The notes under the pieces: model-generated
What the model was told of the DNA's origin: nothing
Databases searched by the model: none
What the model saw: the letters and a program-made list of their open reading frames with translations, nothing else
Part shown: piece after piece, positions 51,210-60,763 of the stretch
Layout: every line of letters starts with the position of its first letter
Numbering within the stretch: position 1 is the first letter of the stretch
Translations under genes and position numbers: made by a program
Assembly: GCF_036345155.1 (NCBI RefSeq)
Contig: NZ_CP107772.1
Span: 9,362,001 to 9,426,000 of the forward strand
Reading direction: 5' to 3'
Length of the DNA stretch: 64,000 nt
Source of the DNA: Streptomyces sp. NBC_00582
GTDB lineage: Bacteria; Actinomycetota; Actinomycetes; Streptomycetales; Streptomycetaceae

Positions 51210-53388
51210 GGGGGCCGGTCCCGTGCGCCAGGCCCGCTTCGGGGCCGGTGGCGTGCGCCAGGCCCGCCTCGACCCGGGTGAGCTGGGCGGTCAGGCTCAG
51301 CAGCCATGCCTCCAGGTCCACGAGGGTCGCCAGGGGTGGGGTCGGTGCCGGCGCTGATGCCGGGTGCGGTGGCGCTCCGTCCGGCGGCGGTCGCTCCCCG
51401 GCGCACAGGGCCGCGAGCCGCTCGACGGTCCGGGCCGCCGCCCGGGCGTCCGCCCGCGCCCGCTCCACCGCGTCCGGGGGCAGAGCGGTCGCGGGCCGGT
51501 CGAAGCGGGGGAGCCAGTGGGCGCCGAGCAGGATCTGATGGGTCGCGATGAGGACGCCGTGCCAGTCGGCTCCGGCCGCGGCCCCCGCGGCCGGCTCACT
51601 GCGGAACTGCGCGTAGGCGGACTCGGCCAGCCGCATCCGGTGCAGGGCGGGCAGCGTCGACGGGGGCGGCGCGGAGCCCGGCGGCACCGCCGCCAGCGAG
51701 GTGACCGTGCCCTTGATCAGCGACGCGCACTCGTGCAGCAGGCCCGCCATGGTCCGCCGCACCTCCCGGCGGGCACCGGACGGCCAGGCGAGCAGCGCAC
51801 ACAGCAGACCGATGACGCTGCCCGTCACCACGTCCACGATCCGCGCCTCCGCGAGCCGCCAGGTGGCCGGGGTGATCTGGGCGAACGCGCTGGCCACGAC
51901 CAGGGTGAACAGGGCCTGCGCCCAGGCGATGCCGAGCAGCGGTCCGACCGAGAACGCGATCAGCATGCCCGGCGCGAGAATCGCGGCGTAGGCGTCGGTG
52001 TGCTCGCCTAGACCGATGAGCAGGGCGCCCGCGGCGACCGCGCCGGCCAGATTGCCGGCCACCGCCTGCCGCATGGCCGCCCAGGTCTCCCCGACGGTCG
52101 TCCTGCTCAGCGTCAGCACCGCCAGCAGCACCCAGAACCCGTGGGTCAGGTCGAGCGAACCGGCGACCAGCCGTGCCGCGCCGAGGGCGAGGGCGACGCG
52201 GAGGGCGTTGTGGAACTGCACCGAGCGGACCGTCATGTTGCCGAAAATCCGGCGCAGCCACAGCCGGAGCGTCGACGCGTTCGTGTACCAGAACAGCTCC
52301 CGGGGCTCGATCGGAGCCGTGCGCCGCCCCTCGAGGGCGACCCGTACGGAGATCTCCAGCGCCCGCGCCGACTCGGCCACCCCCAGCAGCGCGGCCTGCC
52401 GACGCAGCACCGTCACCACGTCCGGCCCCGTGGCGCCGGTCTCCGCGCCCTGCCGCATCCGCATCCGCTGGAACGCGCCGATCGCCTCGTCCAGACGCCG
52501 GGGGACCGGCCGGGCCCGTCCCGCCCGCAGCGCCGCGGCGCTGTCGGCACACCGCTCCGCGACCTGCGGCAACAGCCACCGCGACGCACGGTCGCTGTGA
52601 CGGCGGCCGTCCCCGAGCAGATGGTGCAGCCGCCCCGTCTCCGTCAGATGGGCGAGCTGTTCCAGCAGTCGGCGCGACGCGGAACCCGCCTGGGCCAGTC
52701 CGCGGGCCCGGCGGCCCGGACCAGCGGGGCGTTCGGCGGGCGGGAACCTCGACAGCCGCAGCCGCTCCCCCTCGGCGCGCAGCGCCTCCGGCGGGAGGCC
52801 GACCCGCCCCGCGAGGGTGTCGCCCACGAGCGCCACGGCCTTCGCGACCCCCGACCGGTACGTCGCGCCCCCGGGCTGCGGCAACAGGAACACCTCGCAC
52901 AGCGCGAGGAGCACCACGCCCGTGGCGAGCCCGGCGAGCCGCAGCCCCAGGGTCTGCGGCGCGTACGGCGGGAAGCACGCCAGGATGTAGAAGAGCTGGA
53001 GGCCCGGCGCCGCCCCGGCCGGCCGCGGGCCCGCGACCGCGGCGAAGGCCAGCAGGAAGCCGACGACGAGCATCCCCAGCACCGCCGCCCAGGTCCGCAC
53101 CGCCAGCGCGGTCCCCAGCGCCACCAGCGCCAGGCCCGCCGGCAGCGCCTTCAGCATCACCTCGGCGCGCTGCCGCCCGGAGCCCGGCACGGCCGACAGC
53201 AGTCCGAGGGCGATGGGCCCGAACAGCGCGTACAGGGCCGGCACCGGTTCGTCCAGGCCGTACAGGAAGGCGTAGAAGCCCGTGGCCGACGCCACGGTCA
53301 CCCGCACCGACCGGTGCAGGATCGCGGCCCACCCCGCGCCGCCGAAGAGAGCCCCGATCCGCGCGGTCGGCGAAGACTCAGCGCGCAT
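51193..53388 (-). CDS. FUSC-family inner-membrane transporter (aromatic acid exporter/YccS-like)
   Basis: 731 residues with two membrane blocks, about residues 25-180 and 400-545, each of five to six helices, separated by a soluble helical region rich in Arg and Leu. HGFWVLLAVLTLSRTTVGET with MRQAVAGNLAGAVAAG is the FUSC signature. A C-terminal cytosolic domain (about 550-731) ends in repeated EAGLAHATGP/EAGLAHGTGP. Probably exports aromatic acids or similar solutes. ATG 53388 follows AGAGGAAACG. Upstream of, and overlapping, the phosphatase gene. Confidence 0.8.
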   Translation of the reverse strand: MRAESSPTARIGALFGGAGWAAILHRSVRVTVASATGFYAFLYGLDEPVPALYALFGPIALGLLSAVPGSGRQRAEVMLKALPAGLALVALGTALAVRTWAAVLGMLVVGFLLAFAAVAGPRPAGAAPGLQLFYILACFPPYAPQTLGLRLAGLATGVVLLALCEVFLLPQPGGATYRSGVAKAVALVGDTLAGRVGLPPEALRAEGERLRLSRFPPAERPAGPGRRARGLAQAGSASRRLLEQLAHLTETGRLHHLLGDGRRHSDRASRWLLPQVAERCADSAAALRAGRARPVPRRLDEAIGAFQRMRMRQGAETGATGPDVVTVLRRQAALLGVAESARALEISVRVALEGRRTAPIEPRELFWYTNASTLRLWLRRIFGNMTVRSVQFHNALRVALALGAARLVAGSLDLTHGFWVLLAVLTLSRTTVGETWAAMRQAVAGNLAGAVAAGALLIGLGEHTDAYAAILAPGMLIAFSVGPLLGIAWAQALFTLVVASAFAQITPATWRLAEARIVDVVTGSVIGLLCALLAWPSGARREVRRTMAGLLHECASLIKGTVTSLAAVPPGSAPPPSTLPALHRMRLAESAYAQFRSEPAAGAAAGADWHGVLIATHQILLGAHWLPRFDRPATALPPDAVERARADARAAARTVERLAALCAGERPPPDGAPPHPASAPAPTPPLATLVDLEAWLLSLTAQLTRVEAGLAHATGPEAGLAHGTGPRGPGR

Positions 53389-53613
53389 GAGCACGTTTCC
53401 TCTCGGGCCGACGCCCCCGAGGCATCGCGGGCGGGCCGGACACACGCGCCCCGCCCCCTCATTGTCAGCCGCCCCCGCCCACCCCGCAGCCCAGCCACGC
53501 GAAACGCACGGCGCGCCCGACGGGGTCGGGAACCGCGGGCCCCGCCGACGCCGACGCCGACGCCGGATCCCGGCGAGCGGGGCGCCCCCGCACCGCATCC
53601 CGGGACGGGCCCT

Positions 53614-54092
53614 GATGCCTGGCTGAATCCGGATACCTGGCTGAATGCTGAATACGGATGCCCGGCCGGTTGGCGATGCCCGGCCGAGCCGCGATGTCCG
53701 GCCGAGCCGCGATGCCCGGCTCAGTCCGGGATCTCAGCCGTGCCAGGCGCCCGGCGTCGGACGGCGCCGGGTCCCCGGTGGAGCCCGGATCCGTGGCCGG
53801 TTCCAACGCCCCGGCCTCGGACGGCGCCGGAGCCGTATCCCCGCCCGGGCGCACATGCTCGGCCGGGTGCAGATGCATGGCCGGGCGCACATGCTCGCTC
53901 TGGCGCACATGCTCGGCCGCCCCACATGCCCGGCCGCCCCACATGCCCGGCCGCCCCACATGTCCGACCGCCCCACATGCCCGGCCGGGCCGGGTGCCCG
54001 ATCGACGCCGAGCCCGGTGCCTGATCGCTGCCGGGCCCCGGTGCCTGATCGACGCCGGGCCCGGTGCCTGATCGTTGCCGGGCCTGGTGCTC
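53614..54092. repeat. Composite minisatellite of three short tandem-repeat families
   Basis: Family A, 18-base units (GATGCCCGGCCGAGCCGC type) at 53657-53728, with looser copies from 53614. Family B, four 18-base units (GGCGCACATGCTCGGCCG type) at 53848-53919, then four 17-base units (CCCCACATGCCCGGCCG type) at 53920-53987. Family C, four 23-24-base units (GGTGCCTGATCGACGCCGGG core) at 53993-54085. The 17-base unit breaks any reading frame, so this is treated as non-coding. The flanking parts of the 53389-54213 gap hold nothing else recognised. Confidence 0.8.
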
Positions 54093-54213
54093 CCAGGCTG
54101 CGTGCAACACCATGGCGGGCTGTGCCGCGCGGCCCTACGCTCGCCTCCACATCGGCGGGGCGCCGGGCCGCACGGCGGCCGGGCACCCCGGGGTGGACGA
54201 CCCAGGGGGGCAC

Positions 54214-54924
54214 ATGATCTGGTCACGGCTGCGCGGCGCCCGGCGGGCGCCCAGGCTTCCGCTGCCCGGCGTCTGCGGGCACGGGCGGCACACCGTTCGC
54301 ACCGAGCGCCTCCTGCTCTACACCCCGCGGACCCAGCTCGACCTCGCGGTCTGCCTGGCCGCGGGCGCGGACCCCGAGGCCCAGCGCTGGCTCGGCTGGG
54401 ACACCGTGGGCGTGATGGCCGACGCCGGTGTCCGCAGGTCCCTGGTCCAGCTCCGCCCCGCCGACGCCGGCGTCCGGCCACCGCTCCCCGGGGTCCCGGT
54501 CCTGCTCGCCCAGCCCTACGAGCCGCGCCCCGAACACGGCGAGGTGCTGATGGCCGTCCGCCTGGACGACGGCCGGTATGCCGGCTACACGGAGCTGCAC
54601 CCCGGCACCGGCGAGATCGGTGGATGGCTGGCCCCGCACGCGCGCGGCCTCGGACTCGGCACCGAACTGTTCCGTGCCGCCGCCCTCCTCGGGCACGACC
54701 ACCTGGGACTCGCGGCGGTCCGGGCCGGATACGAGCCCGCGAACACCGCGAGCGCGCGGGCCCTGACGGCCGCCGGCTTCGTCCCCGCCGACGGGCCGCC
54801 CCGCCACCGTCTGCGCAACGGCCGGGTGATCGACGCCCGCTGGGTGCGGCACCCCTCGCAGACCCCGCCCCAGCACTGCCCGGGCGCGAGGGCCGTTCCC
54901 CCGGACGCGGACCGGACCGACTAG
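54214..54924 (+). CDS. GNAT-family N-acetyltransferase
   Basis: 236 residues. RimJ/RimL-like beginning HTVRTERLLLYTPRTQLDLA after a 25-residue leader; acetyl-CoA region IGGWLAPHARGLGLGTELFR, then AGYEPANTASARALTAAGFV. Substrate unknown. ATG 54214 follows AGGGGGG at short spacing; the frame is open upstream into the repeats. Convergent with the PAS/GAF phosphatase gene. Confidence 0.82.
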   Translation: MIWSRLRGARRAPRLPLPGVCGHGRHTVRTERLLLYTPRTQLDLAVCLAAGADPEAQRWLGWDTVGVMADAGVRRSLVQLRPADAGVRPPLPGVPVLLAQPYEPRPEHGEVLMAVRLDDGRYAGYTELHPGTGEIGGWLAPHARGLGLGTELFRAAALLGHDHLGLAAVRAGYEPANTASARALTAAGFVPADGPPRHRLRNGRVIDARWVRHPSQTPPQHCPGARAVPPDADRTD

Positions 54925-54981
54925 GGAGTGACGGCCCGGTGCGGCCGGGCCGGGCGGGGAGGACGAGGGAAGACCGGGGGC

Positions 54982-57057
54982 CTACAACGCCCTGGCCACC
55001 AGCAGCGCCACGTCGTCGTGGTCGTCGGGATGGCGCAGGCCGTACAGCAGCAGGTCGCAGATCTCCTCCAGCGGCCGGTCCGGTTCGTCGAGGAAGGCGA
55101 GAAGGACGTTCAGCCGGTCGTCGATGGAGTGGTGCCGGGTCTCGACCAGACCGTCCGTGTAGAGGACCAGCACGTCACCGGGGGCGAGATCGGTCGTGGT
55201 GGTCTCGAAGGGGATCCCGCCGACGCCGAGCGGGGCACCGGCCGGCAGGTCGAGCAGCGCGGGGGCGTGGCCGGGGCCGACCAGGGCCGGCGGCATGTGG
55301 CCCGCGTTGGCCATCCGGCACTGCCGGGCGCGGGGGTCGTACACCGCGTAGAGGCAGGTCACGATGTAGTGCTCCAGATCGCAGGTGATCTTGTCCAGGT
55401 GCTGGAGCACCTCGCCGGGTTCGAGGTCGAGGTCCGCGTAGGCGCAGGTGGCGGTGCGCAGCCGGCCCATCGTGGCGGCCGCGTCGATGCCGTTGCCCAT
55501 GACGTCCCCGACGACCAGCGCGGTCTTGTCGTCGGTCAGCGGGATGACGTCGTACCAGTCGCCGCCCACCTCACTGGTGGCCTGCGCCGGCTGGTAGCGG
55601 GAGGCCAGGTCGAGACCGGCGTGGTGCGGCGGGTGGTCCGGCAGCAGGCTGCGCTGGAGGGTGAGCGCGGTGTTGCGCACGCTCTCGAACCAGCGGGCGT
55701 TGTCGATGGCCACGGCCGCCCGCCCGGCCAGCTCACCGGCGAGGACGACGTCGTCGTCGTCGAAGGGCAGCGGGTTGCGGGTCCGCTTGAGGTCGAGGGC
55801 GCCCAGCACCTCGCCGTGGGCGATCAGCGGGACCGCGAGATACGAGTGGACACCCGCCCGCGCCAGCAGCGAGCCGGCCTCGGCGTCGCGGGCGATACGG
55901 GGGATGTCGCCGGCGCCGACATGCCGCACCAGGACCGGCCGGCCGGTGTGGACGCACAGGGTGACCAGACGGTCGCCGTCGTAGGCGGCGATGTCGCCGG
56001 GGGCGTCGGCGGCCCGCAGGGCCACGGTCGGATGCGCCGCCTTGAGCGCGAGGGAGCGGAACAGCTCGGGGCCGTCGTCCGGGCGGCGGGAGCGGCGGCA
56101 GGCCAGCGCGGAGTCCAGGACGTCCACCGCGACCACGTCGGCGAGCTGCGGCACGGCGATCTCGGCCAGCTCACGGGCGGTCTGCCCGACCTCCAGCGTG
56201 GTGCCGACCCGGGTGGAGGCCTCCGCGATCAGGGCGAGGCGCCGCCGGGCCCGGTCGGCCTCCGCCGCCGCCCGGTGGCGTTCCGTCACGTCGACGACCG
56301 AGGCGGCCGCGCCCAGGACCCGCCCTCCGGCGTCCTCCAGCCGGTAGAAGGAGAGCGACCAGGCGTGCTCGCGATCGGGGTCGGTGCGGGGACGGCCCAC
56401 GTGGTACTGGTCGAGCAGCGGCGTCCCGGTGGTGAGCACCTGCCGCAGCGCGGACTCGATGGTGTCCACATCGGGCAGCGGCAGGGTCTCCCGCAGCCGC
56501 CGGCCGACATGCTCCTCGGCGGGGATGCCGTCGATGCGCTCCAGGGCCGGGTTGACCAGCAGATACCGCAGATCGGGGTCGAGGAGGGCCAGCCCGATCG
56601 GGGACTGGTCGATCAGCCGCTCGCACAGGGCGAGGTCGGTCTCGACGCGTTGCAGCAGGGTGTGGTCGGCGGCGATACCGAGGGCGTACACACCCCCCAG
56701 GTCGTCCTGGAGCCGCATGTTGCGGAACTCCATCAGCCGGGTGCCGCCGTCCTTGTGGCGGATGGGGAAGGTGCCGGCCCAGCTCCGGCCGGTCTCCAGC
56801 ACCTCCGCGAACAGCCGAACCACGGCCTTCAGATGCTGGGAGTGGATGAACAGCCGCGCCGCGTACTTGCCGAGCGCCTCGTCGGCGGTGTAGCCGAACA
56901 GTTCCTCGGCCTGCGGGGTCCAGAACACGATCCGTCCGTCGGCGTCCAGGACCATCGCGGACACGCTCAGGACGTCCAGCAGCCCCGTGGGCGGGGGTGC
57001 CCCGGCCGCCTCGGTGCCGTACACGTCCTCCGCGGACGGGAAGGGTTCGGCTGTCAT
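54982..57057 (-). CDS. PAS-PAS-GAF-SpoIIE phosphatase regulator
   Basis: 691 residues. PAS1 about 20-130 (SAMVLDADGRIVFWTPQAEE), PAS2 about 145-270 (QSPIGLALLDPDLRYLLVNP), GAF about 290-450 (HSYLAVPLIAHGEVLGALDL), RsbU/SpoIIE phosphatase about 470-691 (EVGGDWYDVIPL, VVGDVMGNGIDAAATMGRLR, ANAGHMPPALV, VLYTDGLVETR, DDVALLV). Likely dephosphorylates an anti-sigma antagonist in response to a PAS/GAF signal. ATG 57057 follows GGAGGAGG. Unlike its divergent neighbour it lacks an HATPase domain. Confidence 0.9.
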   Translation of the reverse strand: MTAEPFPSAEDVYGTEAAGAPPPTGLLDVLSVSAMVLDADGRIVFWTPQAEELFGYTADEALGKYAARLFIHSQHLKAVVRLFAEVLETGRSWAGTFPIRHKDGGTRLMEFRNMRLQDDLGGVYALGIAADHTLLQRVETDLALCERLIDQSPIGLALLDPDLRYLLVNPALERIDGIPAEEHVGRRLRETLPLPDVDTIESALRQVLTTGTPLLDQYHVGRPRTDPDREHAWSLSFYRLEDAGGRVLGAAASVVDVTERHRAAAEADRARRRLALIAEASTRVGTTLEVGQTARELAEIAVPQLADVVAVDVLDSALACRRSRRPDDGPELFRSLALKAAHPTVALRAADAPGDIAAYDGDRLVTLCVHTGRPVLVRHVGAGDIPRIARDAEAGSLLARAGVHSYLAVPLIAHGEVLGALDLKRTRNPLPFDDDDVVLAGELAGRAAVAIDNARWFESVRNTALTLQRSLLPDHPPHHAGLDLASRYQPAQATSEVGGDWYDVIPLTDDKTALVVGDVMGNGIDAAATMGRLRTATCAYADLDLEPGEVLQHLDKITCDLEHYIVTCLYAVYDPRARQCRMANAGHMPPALVGPGHAPALLDLPAGAPLGVGGIPFETTTTDLAPGDVLVLYTDGLVETRHHSIDDRLNVLLAFLDEPDRPLEEICDLLLYGLRHPDDHDDVALLVARAL

Positions 57058-57195
57058 CGCCAACCTCCTCCCCTCCATGCTGCCCCCGCCCGGGGCGTCC
57101 GGAAAGCACCGAGGGCTCGGCGGCGCTCCGGGCGCCCCGCGCCCGTGCACATCCGTCGGACAAGCAGGACCATGGGTCGTGTAAAGGATGGCCCG

Positions 57196-59660
57196 ATGGA
57201 CCCTGCGCGAGAAGCCTCCGACGCCGCTCCGGCACCGGCGCAGCCGCGCGATCTCCTCGACGCGTCCACCGACGCGGCGGCGGTCGTGCGGGCGGACGGC
57301 GTCGTCGTCGGCTGGACCCGGGGCGCCGCCACGCTGCTCGGCCGCCCGGCCGCGGAGGTGGTGGGCCGCCCCGCCGCGCGGCTGATGGCGGGCCCCCGCG
57401 ACCCGGCCCGGGTGGCCGGTGTCGCCGAGCGGTGCCGGGCGGGCATGGGCTGGAGCGGTCAGCTCCCCGTACGGCACCACGACGGCCGCGCCGTCGAGGT
57501 CGACCTGCGGGTCTCCGCGTCCTTCCGTATCGGCGAGGACGAGTGCTTCCTGCTCTCGGCGCGCCGCCGCAGCCCGCACTGGACGGTCGGCCAGTCCGTC
57601 CTCGACGGATTCCTCACCCGCTCCCCGGTCGGGATGGCGGTGATGGATCTCGAGCTGCGCTATGTGTGGCTGAACGACACGCTGGAACGCTTCGGCGGCG
57701 TGCCCCGCGAGGAGCGCCTCGGACGGCGGCTCAGCGATCTGCTGCCCGGACTGCAGACGACCACCCTCGAAGGGCTGATGCGCAAGGTCCTGGACTCCGG
57801 CGTCCCGGTCACCGACTACGAGTACCTCGGGTGGAGCTGGGCCGACCCGCACCGCCAGCGCGCGTATTCCACGTCCTTCTTCCCCCTGGTCGACTCCGAC
57901 GGCTCCGTCACCGGCGTCTGCTACATGGTCCAGGACGTCACCGAGCGCTGGACCGCCCGCCGGCTGCTGGCGCTGGTCAACGAGGCCGGCACCTTCGTCG
58001 GCACCACCCTCGACGTGCTGCGGACGGCCCAGGAACTCGCCGACTTCGCGGTGCCCCGGTTCGCGGACTTCGTCGTCGTGGACCTTCTGGAGACCGTGCT
58101 CAGCACCGAGGGCCACGGGGCGTGGCTGACGGACGCGGGACCGGCGCCCGCCCGGCCGGCGATGCGCCGCGCCGGGATGAACTCGGTCCGGGAGGGCTGC
58201 CCGGAGGCCGTGGCCCAGGTCGGCGACCGGGTGGACTTCCTGCCCCCGCCGCACGACGGGCACCTCCTCGTCGAGGGCGAGCCGATCCTCATCCCCGTCC
58301 TCGACCCCTCCGACGAGCTCTGGACCAGGGAACAGCCCGCGCGGGCGGCCACCATCCGGGAGTTCGGACTGCACTCCCTCATCTCGGTGCCGATGCGGGC
58401 CCGGCACACCGCCCTCGGCCTCACGACGTTCATCCGGTCGGTCAACCCCGTGTCGTTCGAGCCCGACGACGTGCTGCTCGCCCGTGAACTGGTCGCGCGG
58501 GCCGCGCTGTGCGTCGACAACGCCCGCCGGTACACCCGGGAGCACACCGCGGCCGTCACCCTGCAGCGCAGTCTGCTGCCCCACGCCCTGTCGGGCGGCA
58601 CCGCGCGGTGGCCTCCTCCTATCTGCCGGCGGACCCCAGCGACGGGGTGGGCGGGGACTGGTTCGACGTGATCGAGCTGTCCGGGGCCCGGGTGGGCCTC
58701 GTCGTCGGCGACGTGGTGGGACACGGCATCGCGGCCGCCGCGACCATGGGCCGGCTGCGCACGGCGGTGCAGACCCTCGCCGACATGGAGATGCCTCCCG
58801 AGGAGCTGCTGGCCCACCTGGACGACCTGGTGCTCAGGCTGAGCGCCGACCAGACCGACGGGACGGCCGTACGCCAGGACACGGCCGCGTTCCTCGGCGC
58901 CACCTGTCTGTACGCGGTCTACGACCCGGTCACCCGGAGCTGTCGGATGGCCCGCGCCGGGCACCCGCCCCCCGTCGTCGTCGGCCCCGACGGACAGGTC
59001 TCCTTCCCGGAGCCCCCGGCCGGCCCTCCGCTCGGGCTCGGCGGGATGACCTTCGAGGCGACCGAGATCGAGCTCGCCGAGAACAGCCTGCTCGGCCTCT
59101 ACACCGACGGCCTCGTGGAGGGCACGGACCAGGACATGGAGCGCGGCATGGCCCGGCTCGGCGACCTGCTGACCCCGTCCGACACCGACCTCGCCGCTCT
59201 GTGCGACGCGGCGGTACGGCGGCTGGTGCCCGTGCCCCAGCCCGACGACATCGCCCTGCTCCTGGCCCGCACCCATGCGCTGGGTCCCGACCAGGTCGTC
59301 TCCTGGGACGTGCCCGCGGACCCGGCCGCCGTCGCCGACGTCAGGGCCCGGGCGACCCGCCAGGTGGCGGCCTGGGGGCTGGAGGAACTGGCGATGACCT
59401 CGGAACTCGTCGTCAGCGAGCTGGTCACCAACGCCCTTCGCTACGGCACTCCGCCGATCCGGCTGCGGCTGCTCCGTGACACCCGGCTGACCTGCGAGGT
59501 CTCCGACGCCAGCAGCACGGCCCCGAGGCTCCGGCACGCCCGGAGCATGGACGAGGGGGGCCGCGGCCTCTTTCTGGTGGCCCAGCTCGCCCACCGGTGG
59601 GGAGCCCGCTACACGGGCGAGGGGAAGATCATCTGGGCGGAGCAGGAGATCAGCCGGTGA
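57196..59660 (+). pseudogene. PAS-GAF-SpoIIE-HATPase regulator, frameshifted near 58606
   Basis: First frame from ATG 57196: PAS about 25-120 and 140-255 (SPVGMAVMDLELRYVWLNDT), GAF to about 460, ending LQRSLLPHALSGGTA before running out of frame (stop 58671). The second frame, from about 58608 to 59660, resumes with VASSYLPADPSDGVGGDWFD, VVGDVVGHGIAAAATMGRLR, ARAGHPPPVVV and LYTDGLVEGTD, and ends in an anti-sigma-type HATPase (ELVVSELVTNALRYG, GRGLFLVAQLAHRWG). One base is missing in ACCGCGCGGTGG between the halves. Both halves are otherwise intact, so a sequencing error or very recent mutation is likely. Divergent from the related gene at 57057. Confidence 0.8.
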
Positions 59661-59694
59661 GCAGCCCGTCCATCCGGCCCCCGCCAGCCGCGGG

Positions 59695-59900
59695 CCTCCG
59701 CCATGCCCATCTCCACCAGCCGGTCCATCTGCTCGCGGGTCTCGAAGGACCACCGGACCTTCATGCGCGTGCCGTCCCCGTGCGGGGTCGGCCGGACCCG
59801 CACGTTCATGGTCGGCAGGGCGGGGTCCGGCTTCCCCTCCTCGTCGGTGAACTCGTCGGCGAAGCCGTCGGTGAAGTCCGGGGACGTGGGCGCGGCGACC
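59695..59900 (-). pseudogene. Fragment of AHSA1/SRPBCC-family gene
   Basis: The minus strand reads FTDGFADEFTDEEGKPDPAL, PTMNVRVRPTPHGDGTRMKV and SFETREQMDRLVEMGMAEA, the C-terminal half of an AHSA1 (SRPBCC) protein, which normally ends soon after VEMGMAEG. The N-terminal half is absent upstream on this strand. On the plus strand at 59906-59941 is DEVWRLWADPRR, which resembles the N terminus of the same family, hinting at an inversion. The remaining gap to 60119 holds no gene I can support. Confidence 0.5.
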
Positions 59901-60119
59901 GAGGTGACGAGGTGTGGCGGCTGTGGGCCGACCCCCGTCGCACGGGCGTCGGACGGGCGGCGGCGAGCTGCGACACCGACGGTCCGTCGCCGGCGCAGCG
60001 GCTGACCATGTCCGTCAGCGCGGTACGCGGCCTCCCGGCGCGGCCGCACCGCTGTGACCTGCTGTGACATCCCCCACCTGCTCTTGCCCGAGCGGGGAAC
60101 GCTTCCCTACGTTCGAACC

Positions 60120-60377
60120 ATGTCCCACCACGGCCCCACCCCCGACCGGACACCGTTCGACTGGTCCGTCGACCTGAGCGCGCACGAGATGCTCCGGCGG
60201 GCCCACGTCATGGACGCCCTCGGCGCCGACTGGGACCCCGTGGAGGCGCTCCAGGGCGAGGAGACGGCGTACCGACTGCTCTACTCCGGCCTCAGCGCCG
60301 AACAGCAGCGCATCCACGACGAACTGGTCGCGGCCGGTGTGCTCCCGCCCCGGGGAGACGGCGATGCTGCCGCTTGA
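60120..60377 (+). CDS. Small acidic protein of unknown function in hydrogenase cluster (DUF6400-like)
   Basis: 85 residues: DWSVDLSAHEMLRRAHVMDA, LGADWDPVEALQGEETAYRL and YSGLSAEQQRIHDELVAAGV. It resembles small actinobacterial proteins I recall as DUF6400; no function is known. The ATG at 60120 has no strong ribosome site, only GAACG. Its 3' end overlaps the next gene by 14 bases, so the two are coupled and probably open the hydrogenase operon. Confidence 0.6.
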   Translation: MSHHGPTPDRTPFDWSVDLSAHEMLRRAHVMDALGADWDPVEALQGEETAYRLLYSGLSAEQQRIHDELVAAGVLPPRGDGDAAA

Positions 60378-60621
60378 CCCCCAGGCCGACCCCGGTCGCC
60401 GCGCCTGGGTGGCCTGTCCCCGGTGCAACGACCACCAGGGCTGCGCCACCTGCGAGGAACGCCGCACCTGCTCGACGCACTGGCGCTATCTGCTCTCCAA
60501 CGTCGGCAGCCTGCTCCATCTGCAGTGCCCCTCGTGCGCCCACGTCTGGGACCACGAGACCCACTTCGGCGCCACCCGCAGCCGCTGGGAACGCATCACC
60601 AGCGGCCTGCGCCGCGACTGA
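60364..60621 (+). CDS. Small Cys-rich (zinc-ribbon-like) protein in hydrogenase cluster
   Basis: 85 residues with nine Cys: CPRCNDHQGCATCEERRTC then a single CST and LLHLQCPSCAHVW. Paired CxxC motifs suggest a zinc or Fe-S site. It starts at ATG 60364 inside the preceding gene. I do not recognise the family. Its place just upstream of hypX and the hydrogenase genes suggests a maturation or regulatory role; that is inference only. Confidence 0.6.
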   Translation: MLPLDPQADPGRRAWVACPRCNDHQGCATCEERRTCSTHWRYLLSNVGSLLHLQCPSCAHVWDHETHFGATRSRWERITSGLRRD

Positions 60622-60763
60622 CGGCACACCTGCGCCCGGACGGCGCAGCCGCGCCCGCTTTCGGATGACCCGGCCGTCTGTCGCCGGGGACGGCCCGCGG
60701 AGCTGACGGAGGATCGCCCTCGGCGGTCATCCCCGCCTGCCGCCCGTCCGCCCGGAGGCAGCC

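Noticed and set aside
53658..54071. Open frames through the minisatellite on both strands (repeated MPGR, APHARPPHM, GHVGRPGMWGG)
   Set aside because: Frames arise from stop-poor GC repeats; the 17-base unit would change frame each copy, and no ribosome site precedes them.
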